Made by a program: the position numbers and the translations under genes
Shown here: piece after piece, positions 8,789 to 17,008 of the stretch
How the letters are laid out: each line of letters opens with the position of its first letter
Numbering within the stretch: the first letter of the stretch is position 1
The notes under the pieces: model-generated
What the model was told of the DNA's origin: nothing
Seen by the model: the letters and a program-made list of their open reading frames with translations, nothing else
The model's database searches: none
NCBI RefSeq assembly: GCF_004135605.1
Contig: NZ_SDPT01000001.1
Span: forward strand, 248,001 to 312,000
DNA from: Sphingomonas desiccabilis
GTDB taxonomy: Bacteria; Pseudomonadota; Alphaproteobacteria; Sphingomonadales; Sphingomonadaceae
Direction of reading: 5' to 3'
Length of the DNA stretch: 64,000 nucleotides

Positions 8789-9558
8789 TGCTCCTGCCGC
8801 TGCTGCTCCTCGCCCAGACCGCACCCGCTGCCGCTCCGGCCGCGGGTCCGCCCACGCCCCGGCGCGGGGATCGCTATGCCGAATGCATCGACCAGGCGCG
8901 GCGCGATCCGGCAGCGGCCGTGCGCGGCGCCACGGCGTGGCAGCAGGCCGGCGGCGGCTTCCTCGCGCAGCAGTGCCTGGGAATCGCCCACACGACGCAG
9001 CGGCGCTGGGACGCGGCGGCGGCAGCGTTCGAGGCCGCGGCGCGCACGGCGGAGGCGGCCCGGGACGCGCGCTCGGGAAGCTTCTGGGCGCAGGCCGGCA
9101 ATGCCTGGCTGGCGGCAGGCGACCCGGCAAAGGCGCAGGCGGCACTCGACGCCGCGCTGATCGGCGGCACGCTGGACGGGCTCGACCTGGGGGAGGCGCA
9201 TCTCGACCGTGCGCGCACACTGGTGGCGGCGGGCCGGCAGGGCGAGGCGCGCGCCGATCTCGACCGTGCGCTCGCGCTGGCGGGCGACGATCCGCTTGCC
9301 TGGCTGCTGTCGGCGACGCTGGCGCGGCGCACCGGCGACCTGCTGCGCGCGCGCAAGGACATCGGCCGCGCGCTGGCGCTTTCGCCGGACGACGCCTCGG
9401 TCCAGCTGGAGGCGGGCAACATCGCCGCGGTGGAAGGCAATGAGACGGCGGCGCGCAACGCCTGGGAGGCAGCGGTGCGGGTCGCGCCCGGCACCGGCCC
9501 CGCCCAGGCGGCGGCCGATGCCCTGGCGGCCCTGGGTGGCGGCGCTCAGTCGAGGTAG
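8788..9558 (+). CDS. TPR-repeat protein, probably exported
   Basis: 256 residues. A short hydrophobic N-terminus (MLLPLLLLAQTAPA) looks like a signal peptide, followed by a Pro/Ala linker. At least four degenerate tetratricopeptide repeats (about 70-250) follow, with alternating Ala-rich helices such as AEAHLDRARTLVAAGRQGEA-type units. TPRs mediate protein-protein contacts; no catalytic motif is visible. The start codon overlaps the stop of the hydrolase gene. The 3' end overlaps the convergent SIMPL gene by 13 nt. Confidence 0.8.
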   Translation: MLLPLLLLAQTAPAAAPAAGPPTPRRGDRYAECIDQARRDPAAAVRGATAWQQAGGGFLAQQCLGIAHTTQRRWDAAAAAFEAAARTAEAARDARSGSFWAQAGNAWLAAGDPAKAQAALDAALIGGTLDGLDLGEAHLDRARTLVAAGRQGEARADLDRALALAGDDPLAWLLSATLARRTGDLLRARKDIGRALALSPDDASVQLEAGNIAAVEGNETAARNAWEAAVRVAPGTGPAQAAADALAALGGGAQSR

Positions 9559-10265
9559 AAATCGACCGTGGTGACGACGCGGACCTTCTTGAAGGGCGTG
9601 TCGGCGACGCCATAGCCCGCCTGCTCGCCGTCGCGTGCCTCGACCGAGAAATAGCCCTGGGTCGCGCTCTTGATGCCGCCGACGCCGGTGTCGCTGTCCT
9701 TGGCGAACTGCTCGGCGGCGGCGCGCGCGTCGCGGGTCGCCTCGGCCACCATCGCGGGCTTGATGTCGTTGAGCCTGGTGAAGCTGTAGCTGATGCCCGA
9801 GCCTTCCTGGAGGACGACGCCCTGGCGCACGAGGTCGAACTGCCGGGCGACCGCCCGACGGGCGCGGGCGATGTCGGTGGTGCGCAGTTGCAGCCGCTGG
9901 CTGACCGTCACCGTCTGCACGCCGTTCATATAGGTCTGGCTGACGCCCGCGCCGGCGGGGGCGAGTGCCTCGGCGGGGAAGCCGAGGCTTGCGAAGAAGC
10001 GGCGGATGCTTTGGGTGTCGCGGTCGATGTCCGCCTGCACCTCGGCGAGGTCGAGGCCCTGCTTGGAATAGTTGAGCGTCCACACCGCCAGGTCGGCGGT
10101 GACGTTGCGCTCGGCGAGGCCGCGGACCGTCACCGACCGATCGGCATGGTGGGCGCGCACCAGCCCGTTGCCGAGCAGATAGCCGCCCAGGATCATGCCC
10201 AATGCCAGGATTGCCGCTGCGACGAGCAGCGCCGTGCTGCGATCCTTGGTGCTGCCGGTTTCCAT
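9546..10265 (-). CDS. SIMPL (DUF541) domain protein, membrane-anchored periplasmic
   Basis: 239 residues. One N-terminal transmembrane anchor (about 12-32, LLVAAAILALGMILGGYLL) is followed by a SIMPL domain (about 45-235) with the typical opening SVTVRGLAERNVTADLAVW. Members are periplasmic proteins linked to oxidative-stress tolerance or multimerisation, with no known reaction. The ATG at 10265 has GGAGGA 8 nt upstream, better than the in-frame ATG at 10283. It is convergent with the TPR gene and divergent from gloA. Confidence 0.88.
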   Translation of the reverse strand: METGSTKDRSTALLVAAAILALGMILGGYLLGNGLVRAHHADRSVTVRGLAERNVTADLAVWTLNYSKQGLDLAEVQADIDRDTQSIRRFFASLGFPAEALAPAGAGVSQTYMNGVQTVTVSQRLQLRTTDIARARRAVARQFDLVRQGVVLQEGSGISYSFTRLNDIKPAMVAEATRDARAAAEQFAKDSDTGVGGIKSATQGYFSVEARDGEQAGYGVADTPFKKVRVVTTVDFYLD

Positions 10266-10350
10266 TGCGGGTTCCTCCCCCATATAGCCGGAGCCTATCG
10301 TGCCGGTGGCACGATGAACAACTGCTGATGACGAACGGGAAGCCCCTGCC

Positions 10351-10788
10351 ATGAAGTATCTGCACACCATGATCCGCGTGACCGACCCGGAGGCGACGAT
10401 CCGCTTCTTCAACGTGCTGGGGCTCACCGAAACCCGCCGCATCGAGAACGAGCAGGGCCGCTTCACGCTGATCTTCCTGGCCGCCGACGAGGACAGCAAC
10501 GGCCCGGGCAAGCGTGCCGAGGCGGAAGTGGAACTCACCTACAACTGGGATCCGGAGGACTATGGCGAGGGCCGCAACTTCGGCCACCTCGCCTACCGCG
10601 TCGAGAACGTCTACGAGACCTGCCAGCGGCTGATGGACGCGGGCGTGACGATCAACCGCCCGCCGCGCGACGGCAACATGGCCTTCATCCGCACCCCCGA
10701 CAACATCTCGATCGAGCTGCTGCAGGCGGGCGACCCGCTGCCGCCGGCCGAGCCCTGGGCGTCGATGCCGAACACGGGCCGCTGGTAA
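10351..10788 (+). CDS. gloA: Lactoylglutathione lyase (glyoxalase I)
   Basis: 145 residues, one VOC-fold chain that isomerises the hemithioacetal of methylglyoxal and glutathione to S-lactoylglutathione in the cytosol. The metal ligands typical of the Ni-type bacterial enzyme can be placed at H5 (YLHTMIRV), E61 (VELTYNW), H79 (FGHLAYRV) and E122 (SIELLQ). ATG at 10351. The stop overlaps the gloB start (TAATG), so glyoxalase I and II form a coupled two-gene detoxification operon, an arrangement less common than dispersed genes. Confidence 0.95.
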   Translation: MKYLHTMIRVTDPEATIRFFNVLGLTETRRIENEQGRFTLIFLAADEDSNGPGKRAEAEVELTYNWDPEDYGEGRNFGHLAYRVENVYETCQRLMDAGVTINRPPRDGNMAFIRTPDNISIELLQAGDPLPPAEPWASMPNTGRW

Positions 10789-11534
10789 TGGCCGCGGCGG
10801 CGCCTGCGCTCGAGGTCGTCCGGCTGCCGGCGCTGTCGGACAACTACGTCTGGCTGCTCCACGATCCCGCTTCTGGCGAGACGGTGGTGGTCGACCCGGC
10901 GGAGGCGCCGCCGGTGCTCGACGCGCTCGCGGAGCGTGGGTGGAGCCTCACCGCGATCTGGAACACCCACTGGCATGGCGACCACACCGGCGGGAATGCC
11001 GGGCTGAAGGAAGCGATGGGCGTGCCGGTGTTCGCGCCGGCGGCGGAGGCGGCGAAGATCCCGACGCTCGACCACGGACTTGCCGAGGGCGATACGGTTC
11101 GCATCGGCGAGCATGGTGCGACGGTGCTGGAGGTGCCGGCGCATACCGCCGGGCACATCGCCTTCCACTTCGCCGACGATGCGCTGCTGTTCAGCGGCGA
11201 CATGCTGTTTGCGATGGGGGCGGGGCGGCTGTTCGAGGGGACGGCGGCGCAGATGTATGCCGCCATGCGCCGGTTCGAGGCGCTGCCGGACGCGACCCAG
11301 GTGTTCTGCGGCCACGAATATACTCAGTCGAACGGCGGCTATGCGCTGGCGGCGGAGCCGGGCAACGCCGCGATCGCCGAGCGGATGGTCGAGGTCGACC
11401 GGCTGCGGGCTGCCGGCGAGCCCACGGTACCGACGACGATCGGCCTGGAGCGCGCAACCAATCCCTTCCTGCGTGCGTCCTCGCCAGAGGAGCTTGCCGC
11501 ACGCCGGCAGGCGAAGGACAGTTTCCGCGGATAG
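10788..11534 (+). CDS. gloB: Hydroxyacylglutathione hydrolase (glyoxalase II)
   Basis: 248 residues of metallo-beta-lactamase fold that hydrolyses S-lactoylglutathione to D-lactate and glutathione. The THxHxDH metal signature is NTHWHGDHTGG with H61, H63, D65 and H66. Further ligands are in AHTAGHI, FSGDMLF and FCGHEY. The C-terminal HAGH domain has the NPFLR motif expected of GloB. It follows gloA with a 1-nt overlap. Length matches the family (about 250). Confidence 0.96.
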   Translation: MAAAAPALEVVRLPALSDNYVWLLHDPASGETVVVDPAEAPPVLDALAERGWSLTAIWNTHWHGDHTGGNAGLKEAMGVPVFAPAAEAAKIPTLDHGLAEGDTVRIGEHGATVLEVPAHTAGHIAFHFADDALLFSGDMLFAMGAGRLFEGTAAQMYAAMRRFEALPDATQVFCGHEYTQSNGGYALAAEPGNAAIAERMVEVDRLRAAGEPTVPTTIGLERATNPFLRASSPEELAARRQAKDSFRG

Positions 11535-11574
11535 CGCGCCGGAGACTCGCGCCAGGGTGGAGAGGAGACAGGGC

Positions 11575-11979
11575 ATGAGCCGTTGGACGTTGATGCTGGC
11601 AGCGACGGTGCTGCTGGGAGGCTGCGCCACCGCCGCCGACGAGGCGAAGCGCCAGGCTGCGGACGAGCGGGAGCTGGCGGAGACGCTGGAGGGCTATACC
11701 CCCGGCCGCACGCTCGACTGCATCGATGCGACCTTTGCCGGGGGGCCGCAACTGGTGGGCGACTCGCTGGTCTATCGGCCCACCGGGGGCACCCTGTACC
11801 GGAACGTGGTGGCGCCCAATTGTCCCGGATTTCGCGGCGACCAGATCGTGGTGGCCGAGCTCTATGGCTCGCGCATCTGCCGCAACGACCGCTTCCGGCT
11901 GGTGCAGCGGGGCGGAGGGAGCATCCCGTCCGGCTATTGCCGGTTCGGCCCGTTCGTCGAGTATAAGAAGGACCGCTGA
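11575..11979 (+). CDS. Small lipoprotein, hypothetical
   Basis: 134 residues. The signal peptide ends in a lipobox, LLGGCA, so the mature protein should begin at Cys19 and be attached to an envelope membrane. The mature part has four further Cys (in TLDCID, PNCPGF, SRICRND, GYCRFG) that could form two disulfides. Conserved-looking in sphingomonads but of no known function. The ATG at 11575 is preceded by GGAGAGGAGA-type purines. A strong hairpin follows its stop. Confidence 0.82.
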   Translation: MSRWTLMLAATVLLGGCATAADEAKRQAADERELAETLEGYTPGRTLDCIDATFAGGPQLVGDSLVYRPTGGTLYRNVVAPNCPGFRGDQIVVAELYGSRICRNDRFRLVQRGGGSIPSGYCRFGPFVEYKKDR

Positions 11980-11981
11980 GC

Positions 11982-12008
11982 GCCGGTCCGCCGGGGAGGC
12001 GGACCGGC
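11982..12008. terminator. Bidirectional hairpin terminator
   Basis: GCCGGTCCGCC (11982-11992) pairs perfectly with GGCGGACCGGC (11998-12008) over a 5-nt loop. It sits between the convergent ends of the lipoprotein gene and hslU, and lacks a long U-tract. Confidence 0.7.
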
Positions 12009-12014
12009 ACCCGC

Positions 12015-13310
12015 TTACAGCACGTAGCGGCTGAGATCGGTGTTGCGGGCGACACCGGCGAGCTGCTTCTCCACATAGGCGGCATCGACCACCAGCGTTT
12101 CGCCGCGACGATCCTCGGCGTCGAAGCTCACCTCCTCCAGCAGCTTTTCCATAACCGTCTGGAGGCGGCGGGCGCCGATGTTCTCGACCTCGCCGTTCAC
12201 TTCGGCGGCGATGCGGGCGATCGCGCGGATCGCGTCGGGGGTGAAGTCCACCGTGACGCCTTCGGTCTCGATCAGCGCCTTGTACTGCTGCGGCAACGAC
12301 GCCTTGGTGTCCGACAGGATCGCGACGAAATCGTCCTCGGTGAGCCCCTTCAGCTCCACCCGGATCGGTAGGCGGCCCTGGAGCTCGGGCAGGAGGTCGC
12401 TCGGCTTGGCGACATGGAACGCGCCCGAGGCGATGAAGAGGATGTGGTCGGTCTTCATCGGGCCGTACTTGGTGGCGACCGTCGTGCCCTCGATCAGCGG
12501 CAGGAGGTCGCGCTGCACGCCCTCACGGCTGACGGAGCCGCCGCGCACGTCCGAGACCGCGATCTTGTCGATCTCGTCCAGGAAGACGATGCCGTTCGCC
12601 TCCGCATCCGCCAGCGCGGTGCGGCTGACCTCGTCCTGGTCGAGGCGCTTGTCGGCCTCTTCCTCGACGAGCTTTTCCCAGGCGGCGGGGACGGTCAGCT
12701 TGCGGCGCTTCATCTGGCCGCCGCCGAACGCCTTGCCCATCATCTCCGACAGGTTGATCATCTGCGGTGCGCCGCCGGGGATCTCGAACGGCATCGAGGG
12801 CTGTGCCTCCAGCTCGATCTCGATCTCCTTGTCGTTCAAATGGCCGTCGGCCATGCGCTGGCGGAACGCCTCGCGCGTGGCCTCGCTGGCGCCCTTGCCG
12901 GTGAGGGCGTCGAGCAAGCGGGCCATAGCGGCTTCCTCGGCCTTGTCCTTGACGGCCAGGCGGCGGCGTTCCTTTTCGAGCCGGATCGCTTCCTCGACCA
13001 GGTCGCGGGCGATCTGCTCGACGTCGCGGCCGACATAGCCGACCTCGGTGAACTTGGTCGCCTCTACCTTCACGAAGGGAGCGTCGGCGAGCTTGGCCAG
13101 GCGGCGGCTGATCTCGGTCTTGCCGCAGCCGGTCGGGCCGATCATCAGGATGTTCTTGGGACTGACCTCGTCGCGCAGCTCGGGGGCGAGCTGCTGGCGG
13201 CGCCAGCGGTTGCGCAGCGCGACCGCGACCGCGCGCTTGGCGTCCTTCTGCCCGATGATGTGCGCGTCGAGCGCGGCGACGATCGCCTTGGGGGTGAGAG
13301 TGTCGTTCAT
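12015..13310 (-). CDS. hslU: ATP-dependent protease ATPase subunit HslU
   Basis: 431 residues, AAA+ unfoldase of the HslUV (ClpYQ) protease. Walker A GPTGCGKT is at 58-65; Walker B is in [11 protein letters not shown]; the pore motif is GYVGRD. The inserted I-domain occupies about 110-240, and the sensor/C-terminal end finishes in LSRYVL, which docks into HslV. ATG 13310 (MNDTLTP) was preferred to an in-frame TTG at 13325 because it matches the family N-terminus. It lies 69 nt downstream of hslV in the same operon. Confidence 0.97.
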   Translation of the reverse strand: MNDTLTPKAIVAALDAHIIGQKDAKRAVAVALRNRWRRQQLAPELRDEVSPKNILMIGPTGCGKTEISRRLAKLADAPFVKVEATKFTEVGYVGRDVEQIARDLVEEAIRLEKERRRLAVKDKAEEAAMARLLDALTGKGASEATREAFRQRMADGHLNDKEIEIELEAQPSMPFEIPGGAPQMINLSEMMGKAFGGGQMKRRKLTVPAAWEKLVEEEADKRLDQDEVSRTALADAEANGIVFLDEIDKIAVSDVRGGSVSREGVQRDLLPLIEGTTVATKYGPMKTDHILFIASGAFHVAKPSDLLPELQGRLPIRVELKGLTEDDFVAILSDTKASLPQQYKALIETEGVTVDFTPDAIRAIARIAAEVNGEVENIGARRLQTVMEKLLEEVSFDAEDRRGETLVVDAAYVEKQLAGVARNTDLSRYVL

Positions 13311-13379
13311 GGGTTCGCTTCTCAAGCCGCCACCCTCCAGCGGAGGGCGGGGTGGGGATGTTCGTAAGGCAGCGCGCGG

Positions 13380-13928
13380 TCAGGCCGTGGGCAGGCTTTC
13401 CACGGTCAGCCGGTCGTTGGTGTAGACGCACAGCTCGCCGGCGATTTTCATCGCCTTGCGGCAGACGGTCTCGGCATCCTGCTCATATTCGTCCAGCGCG
13501 CGGGCGGCGGCGAGGGCGAAGTTGCCGCCCGAACCGATCGCGGCGATGCCGCCTTCCGGCTCCAGCACGTCGCCGTTGCCCGTCACCACCAAGGTCACTT
13601 CCTTGTCGGCGACGATCAGCATCGCCTCCAGGTTGCGCAGGAACTTGTCGGTGCGCCAGTCCTTGGCGAGCTCCACCGCCGCGCGCAGCAGCTGGCCCTG
13701 GTGCCGCTCGAGCTTGGCTTCGAGCCGCTCGAACAGGGTGAAGGCGTCGGCGGTCGCGCCGGCGAAGCCCGCGATCACGCTGCCGTCGCCCAGCGGGCGC
13801 ACCTTGCGGGCGTTGGGCTTCATCACCGTCGGTCCCTGGGAGACCTGGCCATCGCCTGCGATGACGACGCGGCCGTTCTTGCGCACGGAAAGGATTGTGG
13901 TGCCGTGCCACACCATGTCGTTGCTCAT
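13380..13928 (-). CDS. hslV: ATP-dependent protease proteolytic subunit HslV
   Basis: 182 residues of Ntn-hydrolase fold. A short propeptide ending WHG is removed to expose the catalytic threonine (T10, TTILSV). The conserved [15 protein letters not shown] and [17 protein letters not shown] stretches and the [14 protein letters not shown] region identify it. An in-frame ATG three codons upstream (13937) is possible; neither has a clear Shine-Dalgarno. It forms the hslV-hslU operon, degrading misfolded proteins under heat stress. Confidence 0.96.
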   Translation of the reverse strand: MSNDMVWHGTTILSVRKNGRVVIAGDGQVSQGPTVMKPNARKVRPLGDGSVIAGFAGATADAFTLFERLEAKLERHQGQLLRAAVELAKDWRTDKFLRNLEAMLIVADKEVTLVVTGNGDVLEPEGGIAAIGSGGNFALAAARALDEYEQDAETVCRKAMKIAGELCVYTNDRLTVESLPTA

Positions 13929-14104
13929 GGGCGGCATGTGGGGACCGGGGTGCGGGGTTGCAATCGGGCCGGGTGGAGATCGTTTCGGGAGCGCTTTGGT
14001 CGTGCTGCGGTGCGGAAGGTTAGGCTAAGGTTAGGCCAAGAACGGGGCGTGTCTTCGGCCGGAAGAGGCGCAAGAGCCGCAGCGGTGGCGCGTGGTACCC
14101 TGGG

Positions 14105-14175
14105 CCCCGGCCTTCGCCGGGGTACGAAGAAGGGAAGACGCTTCCACCCGGGTACCCCGGCCTCCGCCGGGGTAC
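14105..14175. repeat. Dispersed palindromic repeat, copy 3 (twin hairpins)
   Basis: CCCCGG-CCTTCG-CCGGGG (14105-14122) and GTACCCCGG-CCTCCG-CCGGGGTAC (14152-14175) are near-identical hairpins. They are separated by 29 nt between hslV and the holin gene. Their composition matches the CCGGC-TTCG-CCGG cores of the repeats at 7716 and 26731. Confidence 0.75.
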
Positions 14176-14195
14176 GGGGGTCGGATCGGGGCGGG

Positions 14196-14609
14196 TCAGC
14201 GTTCCACCCCCTTGGCCTTTCCCCAGGCGCGGGCGGCGGTGTAGCCCAGGTAGCCGGTGCCGAAGAGGGCGTAGAGCTCTTCCGGAATGCCGCGCAGATA
14301 GGCGGTCATGCCGCGGGCGACCGCTTCGGCGAGGTCGGGGCGGAAGGCCGAGAGGATGCCCATCGGGATCGACCACAGCAGCAGCGCGTACATGACGTAG
14401 AGGAAGCTGGGCCGGGCGCGGCTGGTCCAGGGGTCGTCGGACTGCGCCTCCGCGACGATGGCGGAGAGCTGGATGCGGGTCGCCTCCAGCTCGCGCAGGT
14501 TTTCCAGCTTCAGCAGCTCCAGCTTGGCCGCGTCGCGCGCCTTGGCGTCGGGAATGATGCGGTCGAGCAGCCCCGCGATCGGGCCGACTACGCCGTCGAT
14601 GATGCTCAT
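14196..14609 (-). CDS. Holin of the GTA/3TM type
   Basis: 137 residues. An N-terminal amphipathic/charged part (IIPDAKARDAAKLELLKLEN, about 20-38) is followed by two or three hydrophobic segments (about 68-90 and 108-130). This fits the 3TM holin family found with gene transfer agents of alphaproteobacteria. Holins make the inner-membrane hole that lets endolysin reach the murein. It lies 53 nt downstream of the GH108 endolysin on the same strand. The start ATG at 14609 follows AAAGGACAGGC. No other phage gene is visible nearby. Confidence 0.82.
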   Translation of the reverse strand: MSIIDGVVGPIAGLLDRIIPDAKARDAAKLELLKLENLRELEATRIQLSAIVAEAQSDDPWTSRARPSFLYVMYALLLWSIPMGILSAFRPDLAEAVARGMTAYLRGIPEELYALFGTGYLGYTAARAWGKAKGVER

Positions 14610-14637
14610 GTGCCTGTCCTTTCGAGTGTCGGACGGT

Positions 14638-14658
14638 GGAAGTTGAGGAAGTTGAGGC
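14638..14658 (-). repeat. 21-nt leader element (tandem CTCAACTTC), copy 2
   Basis: Reverse-strand copy of the string at 8032-8052, identical over 21 nt, located about 29 nt upstream of the holin ATG. Flanking bases differ, so it is a discrete element rather than part of a larger duplication. Confidence 0.6.
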
Positions 14659-14662
14659 GCGA

Positions 14663-15202
14663 TCAGCCGAGCCGGTTGGCGAGCCAGCCGTAGAGGAACG
14701 CCTCATTTGCCGGACGCTGCTCCGCGAGGTCGAGGTAGCGGGCGCCCTGGAGCGCGTCGCAGGCCTTCACCAGCACCGCTTCGCCGAGCGTCCCGCGGCT
14801 GGCGAGAAAGGCGTCCAGGGCAGCCAGCGTCGCCGGGCCGATCGCGCCGTCCACGCGCAGATCGGCATAGTCGGTGGCGCCGCGGTTGAGTGCGTTCAGC
14901 GCGCGCTGGAGGAAGCCCGTCGCCACCTTCGGCCCCATGTTGATGCCGGTGTCGAAGAGTTCGGCGGCGAGGTCGGGCGCGCGGGCGGCGACGTCGGCGA
15001 AGCGCGGGCGCTCCCAATAGAGGCGGCGGTAGAGGTCGGCGGCGACACTGCGCGGCAGCGTGCGCATCGGCCCGTCATAGCCGTTGCGGCGCGCCACCGC
15101 CTCCGTCAGCCCCCAGCGGGTCGGCCCGCCGCGATCGGCCGGGTGGTCCACGAACCCGCCCTCGCGCGCGATCACTTCGTCAATCAACGTTTCGATGGTC
15201 AT
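14663..15202 (-). CDS. Endolysin, glycoside hydrolase family 108 (N-acetylmuramidase)
   Basis: 179 residues. The GH108 signature REGGFVDHPADRGGPTRWGL is at 13-32; the catalytic glutamate is expected at E14. A C-terminal peptidoglycan-binding domain (about 95-170, with DGAIGPATLAALDAFL) follows. It cleaves the glycan backbone of murein. ATG 15202 has AGGAGG 5 nt upstream; the GTG one codon earlier would be too close. There is no signal peptide, so it needs the downstream holin. Together they form a lysis cassette without linked structural genes. Confidence 0.9.
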   Translation of the reverse strand: MTIETLIDEVIAREGGFVDHPADRGGPTRWGLTEAVARRNGYDGPMRTLPRSVAADLYRRLYWERPRFADVAARAPDLAAELFDTGINMGPKVATGFLQRALNALNRGATDYADLRVDGAIGPATLAALDAFLASRGTLGEAVLVKACDALQGARYLDLAEQRPANEAFLYGWLANRLG

Positions 15203-15313
15203 CACATCCTCCTGTGCAAGCAGGATGATGAACCATATGGGTTCGAATTAGGAAAGCTTGTCGGCTCGATCTGGATCGGCGGTTTGCCTCTAAAGGAAAG
15301 GTGCAGGGGCACC

Positions 15314-15342
15314 TTGACGAATCAACTACATCTGTAGTCAAT
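15314..15342 (+). promoter_or_regulatory. BlaI/CopY-like operator within a promoter
   Basis: ACTACA-TC-TGTAGT (15325-15338) matches the TACAnnTGTA dyad bound by BlaI/MecI/CopY-type repressors. It lies just after a TTGACG -35-like box (15314-15319) and covers the expected spacer/-10, where binding would repress. The downstream gene is an aspartyl protease. No blaI gene is present in this window. Confidence 0.5.
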
Positions 15343-15400
15343 GGTGGCGGCTCGGTACACGTTCCGCATCGGAGCGGTGGGGCTGCACGGAGGGGATGCC

Positions 15401-16297
15401 ATGTTGCGAGCGTCAAATGCGTTGGGACGGGCCCTGCTGTCGGCGATGTCCTTGCTCATGGCCCCGGCCGGCGCCTGGGCTCGTGAGGATGCCGCGACGC
15501 CGGGATTGCCGGAAACGGGCGAGATCACCCTCTATCAGTCGCCGGACCGCGTCCTCGTCATGATGCGGGTCGCCGATGGGGATCTGATCCCGATGGTCTT
15601 CGATACGGGTTCGGACGGCGCCACGATCGAGCAGAATCTGGCCAAGCGCCTTCGGATGAAGAAGATCGGCCAGGTCCAGGCGCTCGACGGGACCACGGGC
15701 AAGACCGAGCTGCTGCCCCAGGTCTCGATCCCCGATGCCACAGTCGGCGGGCTGAAGGTGGGGGCGATCGAAGCGGCAGCATTCGCCTATGATCGCAACG
15801 ACGCGATGGGGATCCTCTCGTCCGAGATGTTCACCCGGAGCCTGTTGTACCTGGACCTTGCCAACGATCGCGCGCTTCTCGTGCCGCGCATGAATACGCC
15901 GGCCTCTGCGGGAGCGCCCACGGACTATGTGGAGGGGATCCCCACGGTGCCGATCGTCCTGCCCGACGGCAGCACGCTGCCGGCGCATTTCGACACCGGC
16001 TACAACGCCGCGCTGAGCCTGCCCACGTCGATGATGAACAAGGTGCCGCTGTTCGAACCGGCGAAGATCGTCGGCAGCTTCAAGTCGATCAACACCGAAG
16101 GCCCGGTCTACGGCGGCCGGGTCCGCGGGACGATCAAGATCGGCCCGGTGACGCTGGAAAACCCGGACGTGTCTTTCCTGGGCGATCTGGCGAACATCGG
16201 CTTGCCGATCATCCGCCAGGTCACGCTGGTGATCGATGCGGCGGCGGACCGCGCCTGGGTTCTCCCGGCCGGTGCGACGCCCGGGCCGGCGCAGTAG
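15401..16297 (+). CDS. Exported aspartyl protease with two DTG motifs
   Basis: 298 residues. A signal peptide (cleavage about 27, AGAWA) precedes two retropepsin-like halves. The first has FDTGSDGA with D68 and the second FDTGYNAA with D198. Bacterial retropepsins usually have one DTG per chain and dimerise; two in one chain suggests a pepsin-like bilobal arrangement. It should act in the periplasm or outside. The ATG at 15401 follows GGAGGGGA. A BlaI-type operator lies about 65 nt upstream. Substrate unknown. Confidence 0.82.
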   Translation: MLRASNALGRALLSAMSLLMAPAGAWAREDAATPGLPETGEITLYQSPDRVLVMMRVADGDLIPMVFDTGSDGATIEQNLAKRLRMKKIGQVQALDGTTGKTELLPQVSIPDATVGGLKVGAIEAAAFAYDRNDAMGILSSEMFTRSLLYLDLANDRALLVPRMNTPASAGAPTDYVEGIPTVPIVLPDGSTLPAHFDTGYNAALSLPTSMMNKVPLFEPAKIVGSFKSINTEGPVYGGRVRGTIKIGPVTLENPDVSFLGDLANIGLPIIRQVTLVIDAAADRAWVLPAGATPGPAQ

Positions 16298-16377
16298 GGA
16301 CAGCCGGCGGAGCGAAGAACGACAAGCGGGTCGGGATGCGCTAGGCGGTGCTTCCACACATCGCCAGGGAGGCGGCC

Positions 16378-17001
16378 ATGCAGATTGCGGTTCTGACGTT
16401 CGACGGGTTCAACGAACTGGATTCGTTCGTCGCGGCCGCGATCCTGAACCGGATGAAGGCACAGGGCTGGGCGGCGCACATCACCTGCCCGACCGAGCAG
16501 GTCACGTCCATGAACGGGGTCACCATCCAGCGCCAGAAGCCGCTGGCGTTCGCGGCCGAAGCGGACGCGGTTCTGATCGGCAGCGGCATCCGCACGCGCG
16601 AGATCGCCGCGGACGCCGACCTGGTCGGCCAGATCCGGCTAGACCCGGCGCGCCAGCTCATCGGCGCGCAATGCTCGGGGACGCTGCTGCTCGCCAAGCT
16701 GGGGCTGGTCGGCGACCTGCCGGCGTGCACCGACCTCACCACCAAGTCCTGGGTGATCGAGGCCGGGGTGCGGGTGATCGACGCACCGTTCGTGGCGCAT
16801 GGCAATGTGGCGACGGCGGGCGGGTGCCTCGCCTCGCAATATCTCGCCGCCTGGATGATCGCGCGCGGGGCGTCGCTGGGTCATGCGGAGGCGGCGATCC
16901 ACTATGTCGCGCCGGTGGGCGAGAAGGCGCCCTATGTGGAGCGTGCGCTGGCGGTGGTGGCGCCGTTCGTGGACGCGGCGCCGGCGGCCGTCGCGGCCTG
17001 A
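16378..17001 (+). CDS. DJ-1/PfpI family protein
   Basis: 207 residues of type-1 glutamine-amidotransferase fold. The nucleophile elbow is GAQCSGTLLL with C99. The acidic partner expected in DJ-1 relatives is probably E13 (FNELDSF). The family includes glyoxalase III/deglycase-like proteins, isonitrile hydratase-like enzymes and the sensor domains of AraC regulators. No DNA-binding domain follows here. ATG 16378 follows AGGGAGG. It converges with the NRAMP gene, 7 nt from its end. Confidence 0.85.
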   Translation: MQIAVLTFDGFNELDSFVAAAILNRMKAQGWAAHITCPTEQVTSMNGVTIQRQKPLAFAAEADAVLIGSGIRTREIAADADLVGQIRLDPARQLIGAQCSGTLLLAKLGLVGDLPACTDLTTKSWVIEAGVRVIDAPFVAHGNVATAGGCLASQYLAAWMIARGASLGHAEAAIHYVAPVGEKAPYVERALAVVAPFVDAAPAAVAA

Positions 17002-17008
17002 CCCGGCT

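Noticed and set aside
14196..15202. Larger prophage around the endolysin and holin
   Set aside because: Flanking genes are hslVU and a protease; no integrase, capsid or tail gene is present, so only the lysis pair is called.
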